Source: a virus. From it: a DNA stretch of 43,940 nucleotides. The position numbers and the translations under genes were made by a program. Under the pieces are notes generated by a model that saw only the letters and a program-made list of their open reading frames with translations, did not search any database and was not told the origin of the DNA. The stretch covers positions 1 through 43,940 of the IMG/VR virus record IMGVR_UViG_3300014501_000028; one strand, 5' to 3'. Positions 6,715-12,340 of the stretch are shown piece by piece; position 1 is the stretch's first letter; every line of letters begins with the position of its first letter.

Positions 6715-6887
6715 AAAAAGGGGGGTCCAGCCGTCCTGGGCCCCTCGAAAATCCTGGCACCAGGAGTGGCACCAGACGGGTTTTGGAACGAAAACGTCAA
6801 AAACGGCCTCTACGCTCTACATAACGGGCCGGTTAAAACGCACGGTTTTACACGCAGGACTACGGGTCCTGTGGAAGAGGAGGCAAA
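6715..6887. other. intergenic region with arm-like repeat and two hairpins
   Basis: No gene. CCTGGCACC-N5-TGGCACCAG at 6753-6775 is, in reverse, very close to the left arm repeat at 301-322 (CTGGTGCCA...GGTGCCAGG). Two small hairpins follow: TAAAAC/GTTTTA (6834-6839, 6845-6850) and CAGGAC/GTCCTG (6855-6860, 6866-6871). The latter could also be read as a 5-bp stem with a 7-nt loop CTACGGG, like a tRNA anticodon arm, but no T arm follows. GAGGAGG near the end is the ribosome site of the next gene. Confidence 0.45.
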
Positions 6888-7439
6888 ATGACCGATCAAC
6901 CCCCCAGGCCGACTACCGGCCAACCCGGCTCCGGCGGCGATCCAGGCCCCCGCCAGAACCCTCCCTGGGGCCGGGAAACTGGCAATACTGCAGCTCCCCC
7001 GGAGAGCAAGAAACGTATCTGTCCTGATTGCGGCTCAGACCTCGACATCCATCCCGAACCCGGGATGATCTACACGCGTTGCCCGCGCTGTTATCCAGCG
7101 GGGTCGACCTCTGAATTTGCAGCGGAGCGCGACCGCGCGGTGTCGCTCCTGTCGGCCGCCGCGCGCAGGATCATCGAGCGCGTCTATGAAATCTACCAGC
7201 CCGATTACATCAAGCGCTGCTATCTCAAAGAGCCCGACAGTTTCCTCGCGTTGGTGATAGGCCTCGACGACGCGCTGGACCGGGTTCTCTACTTACGTTC
7301 GACGCCAGGTCCCTTCGGTTGCTGTTCCTCTTGTGACCGGATTCTGGAGCTTTTGCCCCGATCCGGCCGCCTGAAAATCTGGGCGTGCCGCAATTGCAAT
7401 CCGGATCGGTTCTCGGCGCTGGAGGTCCGCGAGGAATGA
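6888..7439 (+). CDS. double zinc-ribbon protein
   Basis: 183 aa from ATG 6888 with GAGGAGG 6 nt upstream. A Pro/Gly-rich disordered N-terminus (1-43) is followed by zinc ribbon 1 (CPDC near 45, CPRC near 65), a helical middle (AAARRIIERVYEIYQP ... LALVIGLDDALDRVLYL), and ribbon 2 (CCSSCDR ... LKIWACRNCNPDRF). The C-terminal ribbon is the same module as in the next gene but one (7567-7872). Likely cytoplasmic; might bind host RNA polymerase or nucleic acid, but nothing in the sequence proves this. Confidence 0.75.
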   Translation: MTDQPPRPTTGQPGSGGDPGPRQNPPWGRETGNTAAPPESKKRICPDCGSDLDIHPEPGMIYTRCPRCYPAGSTSEFAAERDRAVSLLSAAARRIIERVYEIYQPDYIKRCYLKEPDSFLALVIGLDDALDRVLYLRSTPGPFGCCSSCDRILELLPRSGRLKIWACRNCNPDRFSALEVREE

Positions 7440-7567
7440 ACACTAAAGTGTGCACCCGGCGAGTTCATTCTCACTCTCTCCTCCACGGGTTCTTTCGTCC
7501 TCGCCGCCGTCACCGTAGTTCGGGAATTTTTTTTTCAAAATCTAAGGCCCCAGGAGGCAAAAAGTGA
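7436..7567 (+). CDS. possible 43-aa basic peptide
   Basis: ATGA overlap with the previous stop and end at the next start. Arg/His/Ser-rich (RRVHSHSLLHGFFRPRRRHR). The DNA contains ACACTAAAGTGT, a small dyad, so this stretch may be regulatory rather than coding. Confidence 0.22.
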   Translation: MNTKVCTRRVHSHSLLHGFFRPRRRHRSSGIFFSKSKAPGGKK

Positions 7568-7872
7568 TGGAGAAACTTCTCGGGGTTCTCGCGGTTCTAG
7601 GTTTTCTGATTTTCGAGTTGTGTCTGTGGTACCTCTACCGGAAAATCCACGCCCTAACGATCAAAATCTGCACCGAGCTCGGGGAACGGGTTAAACGCCT
7701 CGAGGAGTTTCACACTCTGGGGACCGCAATCCGTATCGAGGCTCCCGTTTGCTGCAGTTGCGGCAGGGAGCTCGAGGCCTTGAGCAATCGCCGTTTCAAG
7801 ATCTGGGGCTGCCAGGTTTGCAATGCCGATTATTTCACCGAGGAAGCACACCGGAAAGGCGGTGTGATGTGA
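7567..7872 (+). CDS. membrane-anchored zinc-ribbon protein
   Basis: 101 aa from ATG 7567 (AGGAGG at 7552-7557; GTG 7564 also possible). One N-terminal transmembrane helix, about residues 3-23 (LLGVLAVLGFLIFELCLWYL), is followed by a cytoplasmic helix and a C-terminal zinc ribbon, CSCGRELEAL ... FKIWGCQVCNADYF. The ribbon matches that of 6888-7439 in spacing and in the (F/L)KIW-x-C-x2-CN core, so the two genes share a duplicated module. Function unknown. Confidence 0.7.
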   Translation: MEKLLGVLAVLGFLIFELCLWYLYRKIHALTIKICTELGERVKRLEEFHTLGTAIRIEAPVCCSCGRELEALSNRRFKIWGCQVCNADYFTEEAHRKGGVM

Positions 7873-8126
7873 CGCTCGCGGAATGGACGGTGCAGATATC
7901 CGCGGAGCTCGAGGCGGCCGGGTTCGCGGTTTCCCAGTACGACGGTCTTCCCCTGGTGCCGCGGCCGGAATCTCACCACGAAACCGTCCGGCTCTTGAAC
8001 TTCCAGACGTCGCTCGCGTGTGACCGCAGGATCTACAGCGAGGGGATGCTATTCGCTCCGCTCGGCTCGTATCAACTGGCCGAAATTGCCCGAGCAAAGG
8101 ACCGAGATGCCGGCGCGGCTAAATGA
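7869..8126 (+). CDS. 85-aa hypothetical early protein
   Basis: GTG 7869 overlapping the previous stop (GTGA). Begins LAEWTVQISAELEAAGFAV, a helix typical of small two-layer alpha/beta proteins, then alternating strands. No metal motif and no family recognised. Confidence 0.6.
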   Translation: MTLAEWTVQISAELEAAGFAVSQYDGLPLVPRPESHHETVRLLNFQTSLACDRRIYSEGMLFAPLGSYQLAEIARAKDRDAGAAK

Positions 8127-8388
8127 ACGGTCGTTCGAGATCCGGTGGTCCGACGGTTCTTGTGGAGACGCCGGGTGCGCGAGTCCATCGTGCGTGTGCG
8201 CGCTCTGCGCCAGGCCGATCGGAGTTAGCGCAGACGATCCGCGCTGGTGGGTTCATCGGGAGGAGTGCCTGGGCTGCGAGCTCTGCGAGGACCAGGTCCC
8301 GATCATGCTCTGGCGGAATGTGGGAAACGGCAAGACCCTGCAGCAGGCCGCGTTCCACGGTCGGTGTTTCAAAAAACTTCTGGAGTGA
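8107..8388 (+). CDS. Cys-rich LIM/treble-clef-like protein
   Basis: 93 aa from ATG 8107, overlapping the previous gene by 20 nt. About ten Cys and two His (CGDAGC, CVCALC, HREECLGCELC, then HGRC) suggest two zinc sites in a treble-clef or LIM-like arrangement. Basic C-terminus. Function unknown; fits the zinc-microprotein series. Confidence 0.6.
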   Translation: MPARLNERSFEIRWSDGSCGDAGCASPSCVCALCARPIGVSADDPRWWVHREECLGCELCEDQVPIMLWRNVGNGKTLQQAAFHGRCFKKLLE

Positions 8389-8401
8389 AGGGAGGCGATG
8401 A

Positions 8402-8587
8402 ATGCCCCGAAAAAAAGTGAAGACGGCCTCGGCGTGGAAGGTCGGGCAGTGGGTTCGCTTCGCTCACGAGGCGCTCGAGCGCCCCAGTTTCAAAATCGCG
8501 GCGATCAATAAAGACGGGATGCTCGAGCTCGAGGACTGGACCGGCTGGTTCCATCCGGAAATTTTCGTGGCCGGCAAACCCAGGTGA
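8402..8587 (+). CDS. 61-aa beta-rich (SH3/KOW-like) protein
   Basis: ATG 8402 with GGGAGG 5 nt upstream. After a Lys-rich start the pattern WKVGQWVRFAHEALERPSFK, then IAAINKDGMLELEDWTGWF resembles a small beta-barrel (SH3/KOW type). Stop overlaps GTGA with the next frame. Confidence 0.55.
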   Translation: MPRKKVKTASAWKVGQWVRFAHEALERPSFKIAAINKDGMLELEDWTGWFHPEIFVAGKPR

Positions 8588-8817
8588 ACCGTGAGCGGGG
8601 AGTCACGGTTAAAGTTTTTCGGGTGCTGGTGCAGCGTACCGAGTTTGGGGAGAGGCTCTGTGTTCGGGAGACGTGCTATGCGGTCGAAAGGTCAACGGGT
8701 AGTGGAGGCGCTGATGCCATGTTCGCGGGTCAAGCTGGCGGATGGGATGGTGGCGATCGTGTGCGGGAAGATGCGGCGGCTGCCGAAATGCCGTTTTTGC
8801 GGCGAACCGAGCACTAA
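8584..8817 (+). CDS. uncertain small gene overlapping its successor
   Basis: GTG 8584 coupled to the previous stop; 77 aa. The first 40 residues look coding (VTVKVFRVLVQRTEFGERL), the rest overlaps the next, better supported gene by 104 nt in another frame and has poor composition. Either a real overlapping gene or an upstream region of the 8714 gene. Confidence 0.35.
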   Translation: MNRERGVTVKVFRVLVQRTEFGERLCVRETCYAVERSTGSGGADAMFAGQAGGWDGGDRVREDAAAAEMPFLRRTEH

Positions 8818-8941
8818 ACTCTGCGACAAAATCCTGGCGACGACCATCGCCGGCGCCGAGCTCACCTGCGACAACCCGATCTGTGGCGGGTGCGCGAGCT
8901 CCGTTGGCCCCGATAAAGATTTTTGCCCGAGGCACTCATGA
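8714..8941 (+). CDS. zinc-binding small phage protein
   Basis: 75 aa from ATG 8714 with GGAGG 6 nt upstream; the open frame extends upstream to 8591 but the MPC start is typical of this type of protein. Motifs: CSRVKLADGMVAIVCG, CRFCG, then CDNPICGGC and a final CPRH. This layout (MPC...AIVC...C-C pairs) is common in early regions of actinobacterial and other phages, function unknown. Stop overlaps next start (ATGA). Confidence 0.65.
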   Translation: MPCSRVKLADGMVAIVCGKMRRLPKCRFCGEPSTKLCDKILATTIAGAELTCDNPICGGCASSVGPDKDFCPRHS

Positions 8942-9159
8942 AAATCCGGACTACTCCCACCTGCCACCGGCGGCAAAGGTTCGTGAGTCTGGGCATCGCC
9001 GCGGAAACCTCGGTGTTTCTCCGCCAGCACGGCGCCGACGTCCAGTTCTGTCCGGAGCGATGTTCCGCCTGTAATTATTTCCACCTGGTGTGGGCCCGGC
9101 GCCCGGTTGTGCAGCCCGTGGTTTTGGAGAAAGCAAAAAGGAGAAGCGCGCATGCCTGA
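8938..9159 (+). CDS. small zinc-knuckle protein
   Basis: 73 aa from ATG 8938. N-terminal TTPTCHRRQRFVS and middle CPERCSACNYFHLV give a Cys/His site like that of short phage proteins that read C-H...C-x2-C-x3-H. Basic tail. Coupled by ATGA overlap. Function unknown. Confidence 0.6.
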   Translation: MKIRTTPTCHRRQRFVSLGIAAETSVFLRQHGADVQFCPERCSACNYFHLVWARRPVVQPVVLEKAKRRSAHA

Positions 9160-9400
9160 AAAACTGACATCCGTTTCGCTAGCCTATGTTCCGGGTCTGC
9201 GGGGAGAAGTGGCGCTGTGCATCCGGACGGACCAGGGCGACTACACTGCCACCGCGACAACCTTGCGGCAGATTCGCGCGAAAGCGCAGGCGCTCGCGGC
9301 CGCGTTCCCTGAGCTCGTGGAGATCATGCGGCTGTTCGCGGATCCGGACGTTGGCGGCATGCCGGATATTTTGGAGGATAGAAAAAATGTTTCCCATTAA
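9152..9400 (+). CDS. 82-aa hypothetical protein
   Basis: ATG 9152 with AAAAGGAG upstream, overlapping the previous gene by 8 nt. Begins with strands (SVSLAYVPG, VALCIRTDQGDYTATAT) and then a long helix (LRQIRAKAQALAAAFPELVEIM). A plausible small alpha/beta fold without recognisable family. Confidence 0.55.
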   Translation: MPEKLTSVSLAYVPGLRGEVALCIRTDQGDYTATATTLRQIRAKAQALAAAFPELVEIMRLFADPDVGGMPDILEDRKNVSH

Positions 9401-9593
9401 ACCAGGGCGGTGCCGGGTGTGCGGATGTACCGAAGACCATCCTTGCCTGTCCACCGAGGACGGCGTTCGCGTGGTGGCGTGCGCCTGGCTCGATACCGGC
9501 CGGACGCTGTGCTCGAATGTCGCTTGCGTTGGAGCGATTCCCCTCGCCGCATTGCTGGCGATGCCGGCGGCGAATCCTTTTGGTGGGTTTTGA
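9387..9593 (+). CDS. zinc-finger-like early protein
   Basis: 68 aa from ATG 9387 (GGAGG 7-10 nt upstream). CRVCGCTEDHPC, then CAWLDTGRTLCSNVAC: the C-x2-C-x-C...C...C-x4-C pattern is widespread in small phage proteins containing CxxCGCT-x-H. Ends with a hydrophobic segment. The stop overlaps the next frame. Confidence 0.6.
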   Translation: MFPIKPGRCRVCGCTEDHPCLSTEDGVRVVACAWLDTGRTLCSNVACVGAIPLAALLAMPAANPFGGF

Positions 9594-10102
9594 CCGAGTA
9601 TCCGTTCCCGGTGGAGTTCAACAGCGCGCGGTACACCCGGCTGTATCTCTACTCCCAGGCGAACGAGGCGCGCGTGCAGGCCGACGTGATCACCTTGCTT
9701 CGCTCCTACGGGGTCGACGCGTGTGCGATCGATGCCGGCGGCCGACGAGCGCGCGGCCGGATGATGGCGGCCGCGAAGAGCGCCGGCGTCGCGCTCGCGG
9801 GAATCCAAAACGTAAAAACCGGATCCGCAATTCCGGCCGGGTTCGCGGATGTGGAAGCGACGCTCGCGCCGGACGGCCGCGCGCTGTACATCGAAATCAA
9901 GGCGCCGGCGTGGATAAATTCTGACGGGAGCCTGATTCGGCGCGCGGGAAAACCGAGCGCCGAGCAGCTCGAGTTCCTGATGTCCAAACATCGCCGCGGC
10001 GCGCTGGTGCTGATTGCGTGGTCGGCGACCGACGTGAACGAATGGTTCCAGACCGAGCTCGCCGAAAACCAACGGGCGCTGCGAAGAGCGACCTGCAGAT
10101 GA
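9590..10102 (+). CDS. VRR-NUC type PD-(D/E)xK nuclease-like protein
   Basis: 170 aa if it starts at TTG 9590 (TTGA overlap); GTG 9611 is an alternative. The core reads E near 23-25 (ANEARVQADVITLL), a Gly-rich turn, then G-F-A-D-V near 84-88 and YIEIKAPAW near 100-107, i.e. the catalytic D87, E102-x-K104 of a VRR-NUC/PD-(D/E)xK fold, followed by S-x-EQ-x-FL typical of VRR-NUC proteins. These phage enzymes cleave branched or flapped DNA during replication or recombination. Confidence 0.8.
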   Translation: MTEYPFPVEFNSARYTRLYLYSQANEARVQADVITLLRSYGVDACAIDAGGRRARGRMMAAAKSAGVALAGIQNVKTGSAIPAGFADVEATLAPDGRALYIEIKAPAWINSDGSLIRRAGKPSAEQLEFLMSKHRRGALVLIAWSATDVNEWFQTELAENQRALRRATCR

Positions 10103-10557
10103 AACTTAAGTTTCGCTACGTGGCGATCGATCCCGCGCGCTCCTCGCTCGCGCGTGAGCTCGGGAAGGCCTCCTACCTCGACGAGTTCCTAACCCACTGC
10201 CAGACCGATGCCCGCGGCCGGGTCAATTACGGACGGCCGATTACCTACAAGTGGATCTGCGGCCGGATGAAAATCTCGGTATGCCGGAAGACGCTGCAGC
10301 GGTGGATGGGACGGCTGCAGGATCTCGCGCGCGTCGAAGTGGTGGCTGCTCCGGGTGGGATGCGGGTGCGAATTCTGAATCAAAAAAAATGGCCGAGCTC
10401 CGCCCAGCTATCGCTTTTCCCGGCGCCCGCTCCGCGGTGCATTTCCTCTGGGAAACCTTGTGCAAAACCAGCGGAAAAGCTGTGGGGTCCAGTAGTTCTG
10501 GGCCGGACAAAAATGTCACCCCCCCCCGGACAAAAATGTCACCCCGGTGGGGTCTAA
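10099..10557 (+). CDS. helix-turn-helix protein, candidate replication initiator
   Basis: 152 aa from ATG 10099. The region 30-100 has a winged-HTH pattern used by phage replication proteins (YKWICGRMKISVCRKTLQRW as the HTH, then a wing RVEVVAAPGGMRVRIL). The C-terminal tail (105-152) is low complexity. The last 50 nt of the gene carry two 20-bp direct repeats, an arrangement seen when an initiator gene contains its own origin. No helicase loader or primase follows. Confidence 0.6.
   Translation: MKLKFRYVAIDPARSSLARELGKASYLDEFLTHCQTDARGRVNYGRPITYKWICGRMKISVCRKTLQRWMGRLQDLARVEVVAAPGGMRVRILNQKKWPSSAQLSLFPAPAPRCISSGKPCAKPAEKLWGPVVLGRTKMSPPPGQKCHPGGV
10503..10550. repeat. iteron-like tandem repeat in the 3' end of the HTH gene
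   Basis: CCGGACAAAAATGTCACCCC occurs at 10503-10522 and 10526-10545, a 23-bp period, about two helical turns. Each copy contains the dyad GACA-AAAA-TGTC. A CCCC-GGT-GGGG hairpin overlaps the end (10542-10552). Candidate origin iterons or an operator. Confidence 0.5.
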
Positions 10558-10614
10558 GTTTTTGATTTTGCGGCTAGTTGGAAACCCGTTAGGAGTAAGT
10601 CTGAGGAGAAGTAC

Positions 10615-10848
10615 TCAAACAGCGGTCGAATCCCCAGGCCGGAGACGGTTTTGATGCGGAAAAACCAGCGGACCACGGTACACGTCCAGGTCGGCCGTGG
10701 GAAAAAGCTCCTCGAGGACCGTGGCGATATCGCCGGCGCAGAGCTCGAGCAAAACCGTTCCCTGGAAGTACTCCGGCTGCAGGCGCAGCTCCGCAGCGCA
10801 CAAACGGAGACGGTTCTTTACGGCCAGCAATCGGGCGCGTGTGTCCAT
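10615..10848 (-). CDS. lone leftward gene in the early region, unknown function
   Basis: 77 aa from ATG 10848, with AAAGGA 6 nt upstream on the minus strand. The sequence is coherent (RARLLAVKNRLRLCAAELRL, then LLELCAGDIATVLEELFP), helical in the first two thirds. The overlapping plus-strand frame is much less protein-like. It runs against about 8 kb of rightward genes and is convergent with the HTH/iteron gene, so it has its own promoter and perhaps acts in control of replication or lysogeny. No HTH is recognisable. Confidence 0.6.
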   Translation of the reverse strand: MDTRARLLAVKNRLRLCAAELRLQPEYFQGTVLLELCAGDIATVLEELFPTADLDVYRGPLVFPHQNRLRPGDSTAV

Positions 10849-10877
10849 GACGGTCCTTTCAGTTTATCAAGAAACCA

Positions 10878-11066
10878 ATGACCAAAAACCATCGAGAAAC
10901 GGAGATTTCGAAGATCGGGGTCACCTCGCGGAATTGCGCATTTCCCGAATTTAAGTGTTCCGCCTGCAGCACGATTTTCGTGTACGAGTCCGACGAGGAT
11001 CTCCTGGCCGAAGGCATGCGCGCTCCGGCGTTTTGCCCGATCTGCGGAAGGAGCAACGGCTCGTGA
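10878..11066 (+). CDS. zinc-ribbon microprotein
   Basis: 62 aa from ATG 10878. One zinc ribbon: CSAC near 28 and CPIC near 54, with an acidic insert (VYESDEDLLAEG). The form, with CPxCG close to the C-terminus, resembles small ribbons that dock on larger enzymes. Only about 30 bp separate it from the divergent 10615-10848 gene, so both promoters must overlap neighbouring sequence. Confidence 0.6.
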   Translation: MTKNHRETEISKIGVTSRNCAFPEFKCSACSTIFVYESDEDLLAEGMRAPAFCPICGRSNGS

Positions 11067-11200
11067 GCGGATCCGAGTGGCTCCTGCTGGCAGGGATTTA
11101 CTGCATCCCGGTGGTTCTGTGGTTGATCGAATATCGCCGGAGAGTGAGGCGCGAACGGCAATGGGACGAAAGGCAGCGTCGGTGGTTCAGGCGAAAATAG
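11063..11200 (+). CDS. 45-aa single-span membrane peptide
   Basis: GTG 11063 overlaps the previous stop (GTGA). One transmembrane helix, about 5-22 (WLLLAGIYCIPVVLWLI), then a strongly basic cytoplasmic tail (RRRVRRERQWDERQRRW). Coupled translation upstream and overlap with the next peptide support it. Function unknown. Confidence 0.5.
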   Translation: MSGSEWLLLAGIYCIPVVLWLIEYRRRVRRERQWDERQRRWFRRK

Positions 11201-11265
11201 CATCGATCCGGAAGCGGATCCGCAAGCTGCTCAGGTGGATCCGGGTCCGAGCGAGGAAAAAATGA
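11161..11265 (+). CDS. 34-aa strongly cationic amphipathic peptide
   Basis: ATG 11161 inside the end of the previous gene, another frame; its stop overlaps the next start (ATGA). It has 14 Arg/Lys and no acidic residue; AKIASIRKRIRKLLRWIRVR would form an amphipathic cationic helix, like membrane-active peptides. Short length and overlap make it uncertain. Confidence 0.4.
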   Translation: MGRKAASVVQAKIASIRKRIRKLLRWIRVRARKK

Positions 11266-11447
11266 AAACCGCGAAGACAATCGTCGGGGTTGAAAAATCA
11301 TCGACCGAAAAAGGACGGTGGCTCCTGAAGTTGGAGTGTGGTCACGAGTTCTGGGTTTCGCAGCCCCGCAAACCGAACCAAAAAACCACGATGTGTGCTG
11401 AATGCGAAGAGCTTCGGCATAACCCATTGTCTGCAAATTCAAAATAG
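11262..11447 (+). CDS. 61-aa zinc-knuckle protein
   Basis: ATG 11262 in an ATGA overlap. Strand-rich N-terminus (TIVGVEKSSTEKGRWLLKLE), then a Cys/His site C-x-H...C-x2-C (ECGHEFW ... MCAECEEL), the same layout as small host and phage proteins described only as zinc-ribbon. Function unknown. Confidence 0.6.
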   Translation: MKTAKTIVGVEKSSTEKGRWLLKLECGHEFWVSQPRKPNQKTTMCAECEELRHNPLSANSK

Positions 11448-11459
11448 GGAGTGGCGACG

Positions 11460-11708
11460 ATGCGCGGATCAGACTACTTTTGGCTTGTGGTGTGTGGCCT
11501 GCTGGCTCGTTTTATTTTCGGGATGCTCGGCGACCGACCTCTCGAGGCGACGGACTATTTCACTCTGTTCGGTTGCTTCCTGGTGGTGGTGCTGGCGCTG
11601 AGACTGGCTCGCAGGATAACCTCGCCGGAATTCCTGGCTGAGCTCGCGGAGCTCCGCCGGCAGAAGGAGGACCGCGGTGCTCGCCGAAAAGATTTTCCCG
11701 ATGATTAA
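11460..11708 (+). CDS. two-span membrane protein
   Basis: 82 aa from ATG 11460. Two predicted transmembrane helices, about 5-22 (YFWLVVCGLLARFIFGML) and 32-50 (YFTLFGCFLVVVLALRL), then a charged cytoplasmic tail. It overlaps the next gene by 32 nt. Could be a holin-like or superinfection-exclusion protein; position in the early operon favours the latter, without proof. Confidence 0.5.
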   Translation: MRGSDYFWLVVCGLLARFIFGMLGDRPLEATDYFTLFGCFLVVVLALRLARRITSPEFLAELAELRRQKEDRGARRKDFPDD

Positions 11709-11973
11709 AGCGCTCGAGAACGACCCCAGGATCGTCGAGCGGGCGAGTGAGCTCGACGAAAACCTCCCGTTTAAGGAAACCGTCATCGGCATGGATTCGG
11801 CTCCCGAATCTGTCCGGTGGTCGGCCTGCTGTTTTCTTCTCCGTTCGATGCACGCGGCTCTGCTGATCGCGAACCACGAAGCCTGGTGCGATAGCGGCGC
11901 CGCGCTGCTGTTCATGGTTCGGCGCTGGCAGGAGCAAGGCGGCAGCTCCGTTTCCGAGTACGGACCGAATTGA
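11677..11973 (+). CDS. 98-aa helical hypothetical protein
   Basis: GTG 11677 with AAGGAGG 7 nt upstream. Mainly helical: EKIFPMIKALENDPRIVERA, then a Cys/Ala-rich helix (CCFLLRSMHAALLIANHEAW). Soluble. No family recognised. Confidence 0.55.
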   Translation: MLAEKIFPMIKALENDPRIVERASELDENLPFKETVIGMDSAPESVRWSACCFLLRSMHAALLIANHEAWCDSGAALLFMVRRWQEQGGSSVSEYGPN

Positions 11974-12083
11974 AGATTCGCGCGCGCATCGCCGGGTTCC
12001 TGCTCTGTTTTTTCGGTTTCCACGATCGCCAGTTTCCCGGGAATCGGTGTCAGCGGTGCAATCGCAAGGACCGGCGACGATGA
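11970..12083 (+). CDS. 37-aa hydrophobic/zinc-knuckle peptide
   Basis: TTG 11970 overlaps the previous stop (TTGA) and the end overlaps the next start (ATGA). RIAGFLLCFFGFHDRQF followed by RCQRCNRKD has the plan of short phage proteins with an aromatic N-terminus, His, then CxxC. Start codon and existence rest on coupling and this pattern. Confidence 0.4.
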   Translation: MKIRARIAGFLLCFFGFHDRQFPGNRCQRCNRKDRRR

Positions 12084-12340
12084 CGTTACCCGCGAGCCGT
12101 TTGGATTTGAAAAAGCGCCGGTGGGTTGAAGGCGAATCGCGGCCGTGTAAGCTGTGCGGAACCCCGATCGAGTTCTGGCGCTCTCCGGATACCGGCAAAA
12201 TTCATCCCCTCGAGGTCCGCGCGGAATTGGATTGGGTTCTGGATACGCATTTTCGCTACTGTCCGCGGGGCGAGGAAATGAAGAAACGGAACGCGCCTGC
12301 CAAAAAGGCGATCCCGAAAACCGGAAATTTGTTTCCATGA
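12080..12340 (+). CDS. 86-aa Cys/His zinc-finger-like protein
   Basis: ATG 12080. CKLCGTPIEFW near 23-33, then H45 (KIHPLEV), H58 (DTHFRYCP) and C62: a C-x2-C...H...C site as in small proteins annotated as phage zinc-finger-like. Basic Ala/Lys tail. Stop overlaps next start (ATGA). It is the last gene of the zinc-microprotein run. Confidence 0.6.
   Translation: MTLPASRLDLKKRRWVEGESRPCKLCGTPIEFWRSPDTGKIHPLEVRAELDWVLDTHFRYCPRGEEMKKRNAPAKKAIPKTGNLFP

Noticed and set aside
6845-6880. tRNA-Arg(ACG)-like anticodon arm
   Set aside because: Only the anticodon stem-loop fits; the other arms are missing. Kept only as a low-level finding.
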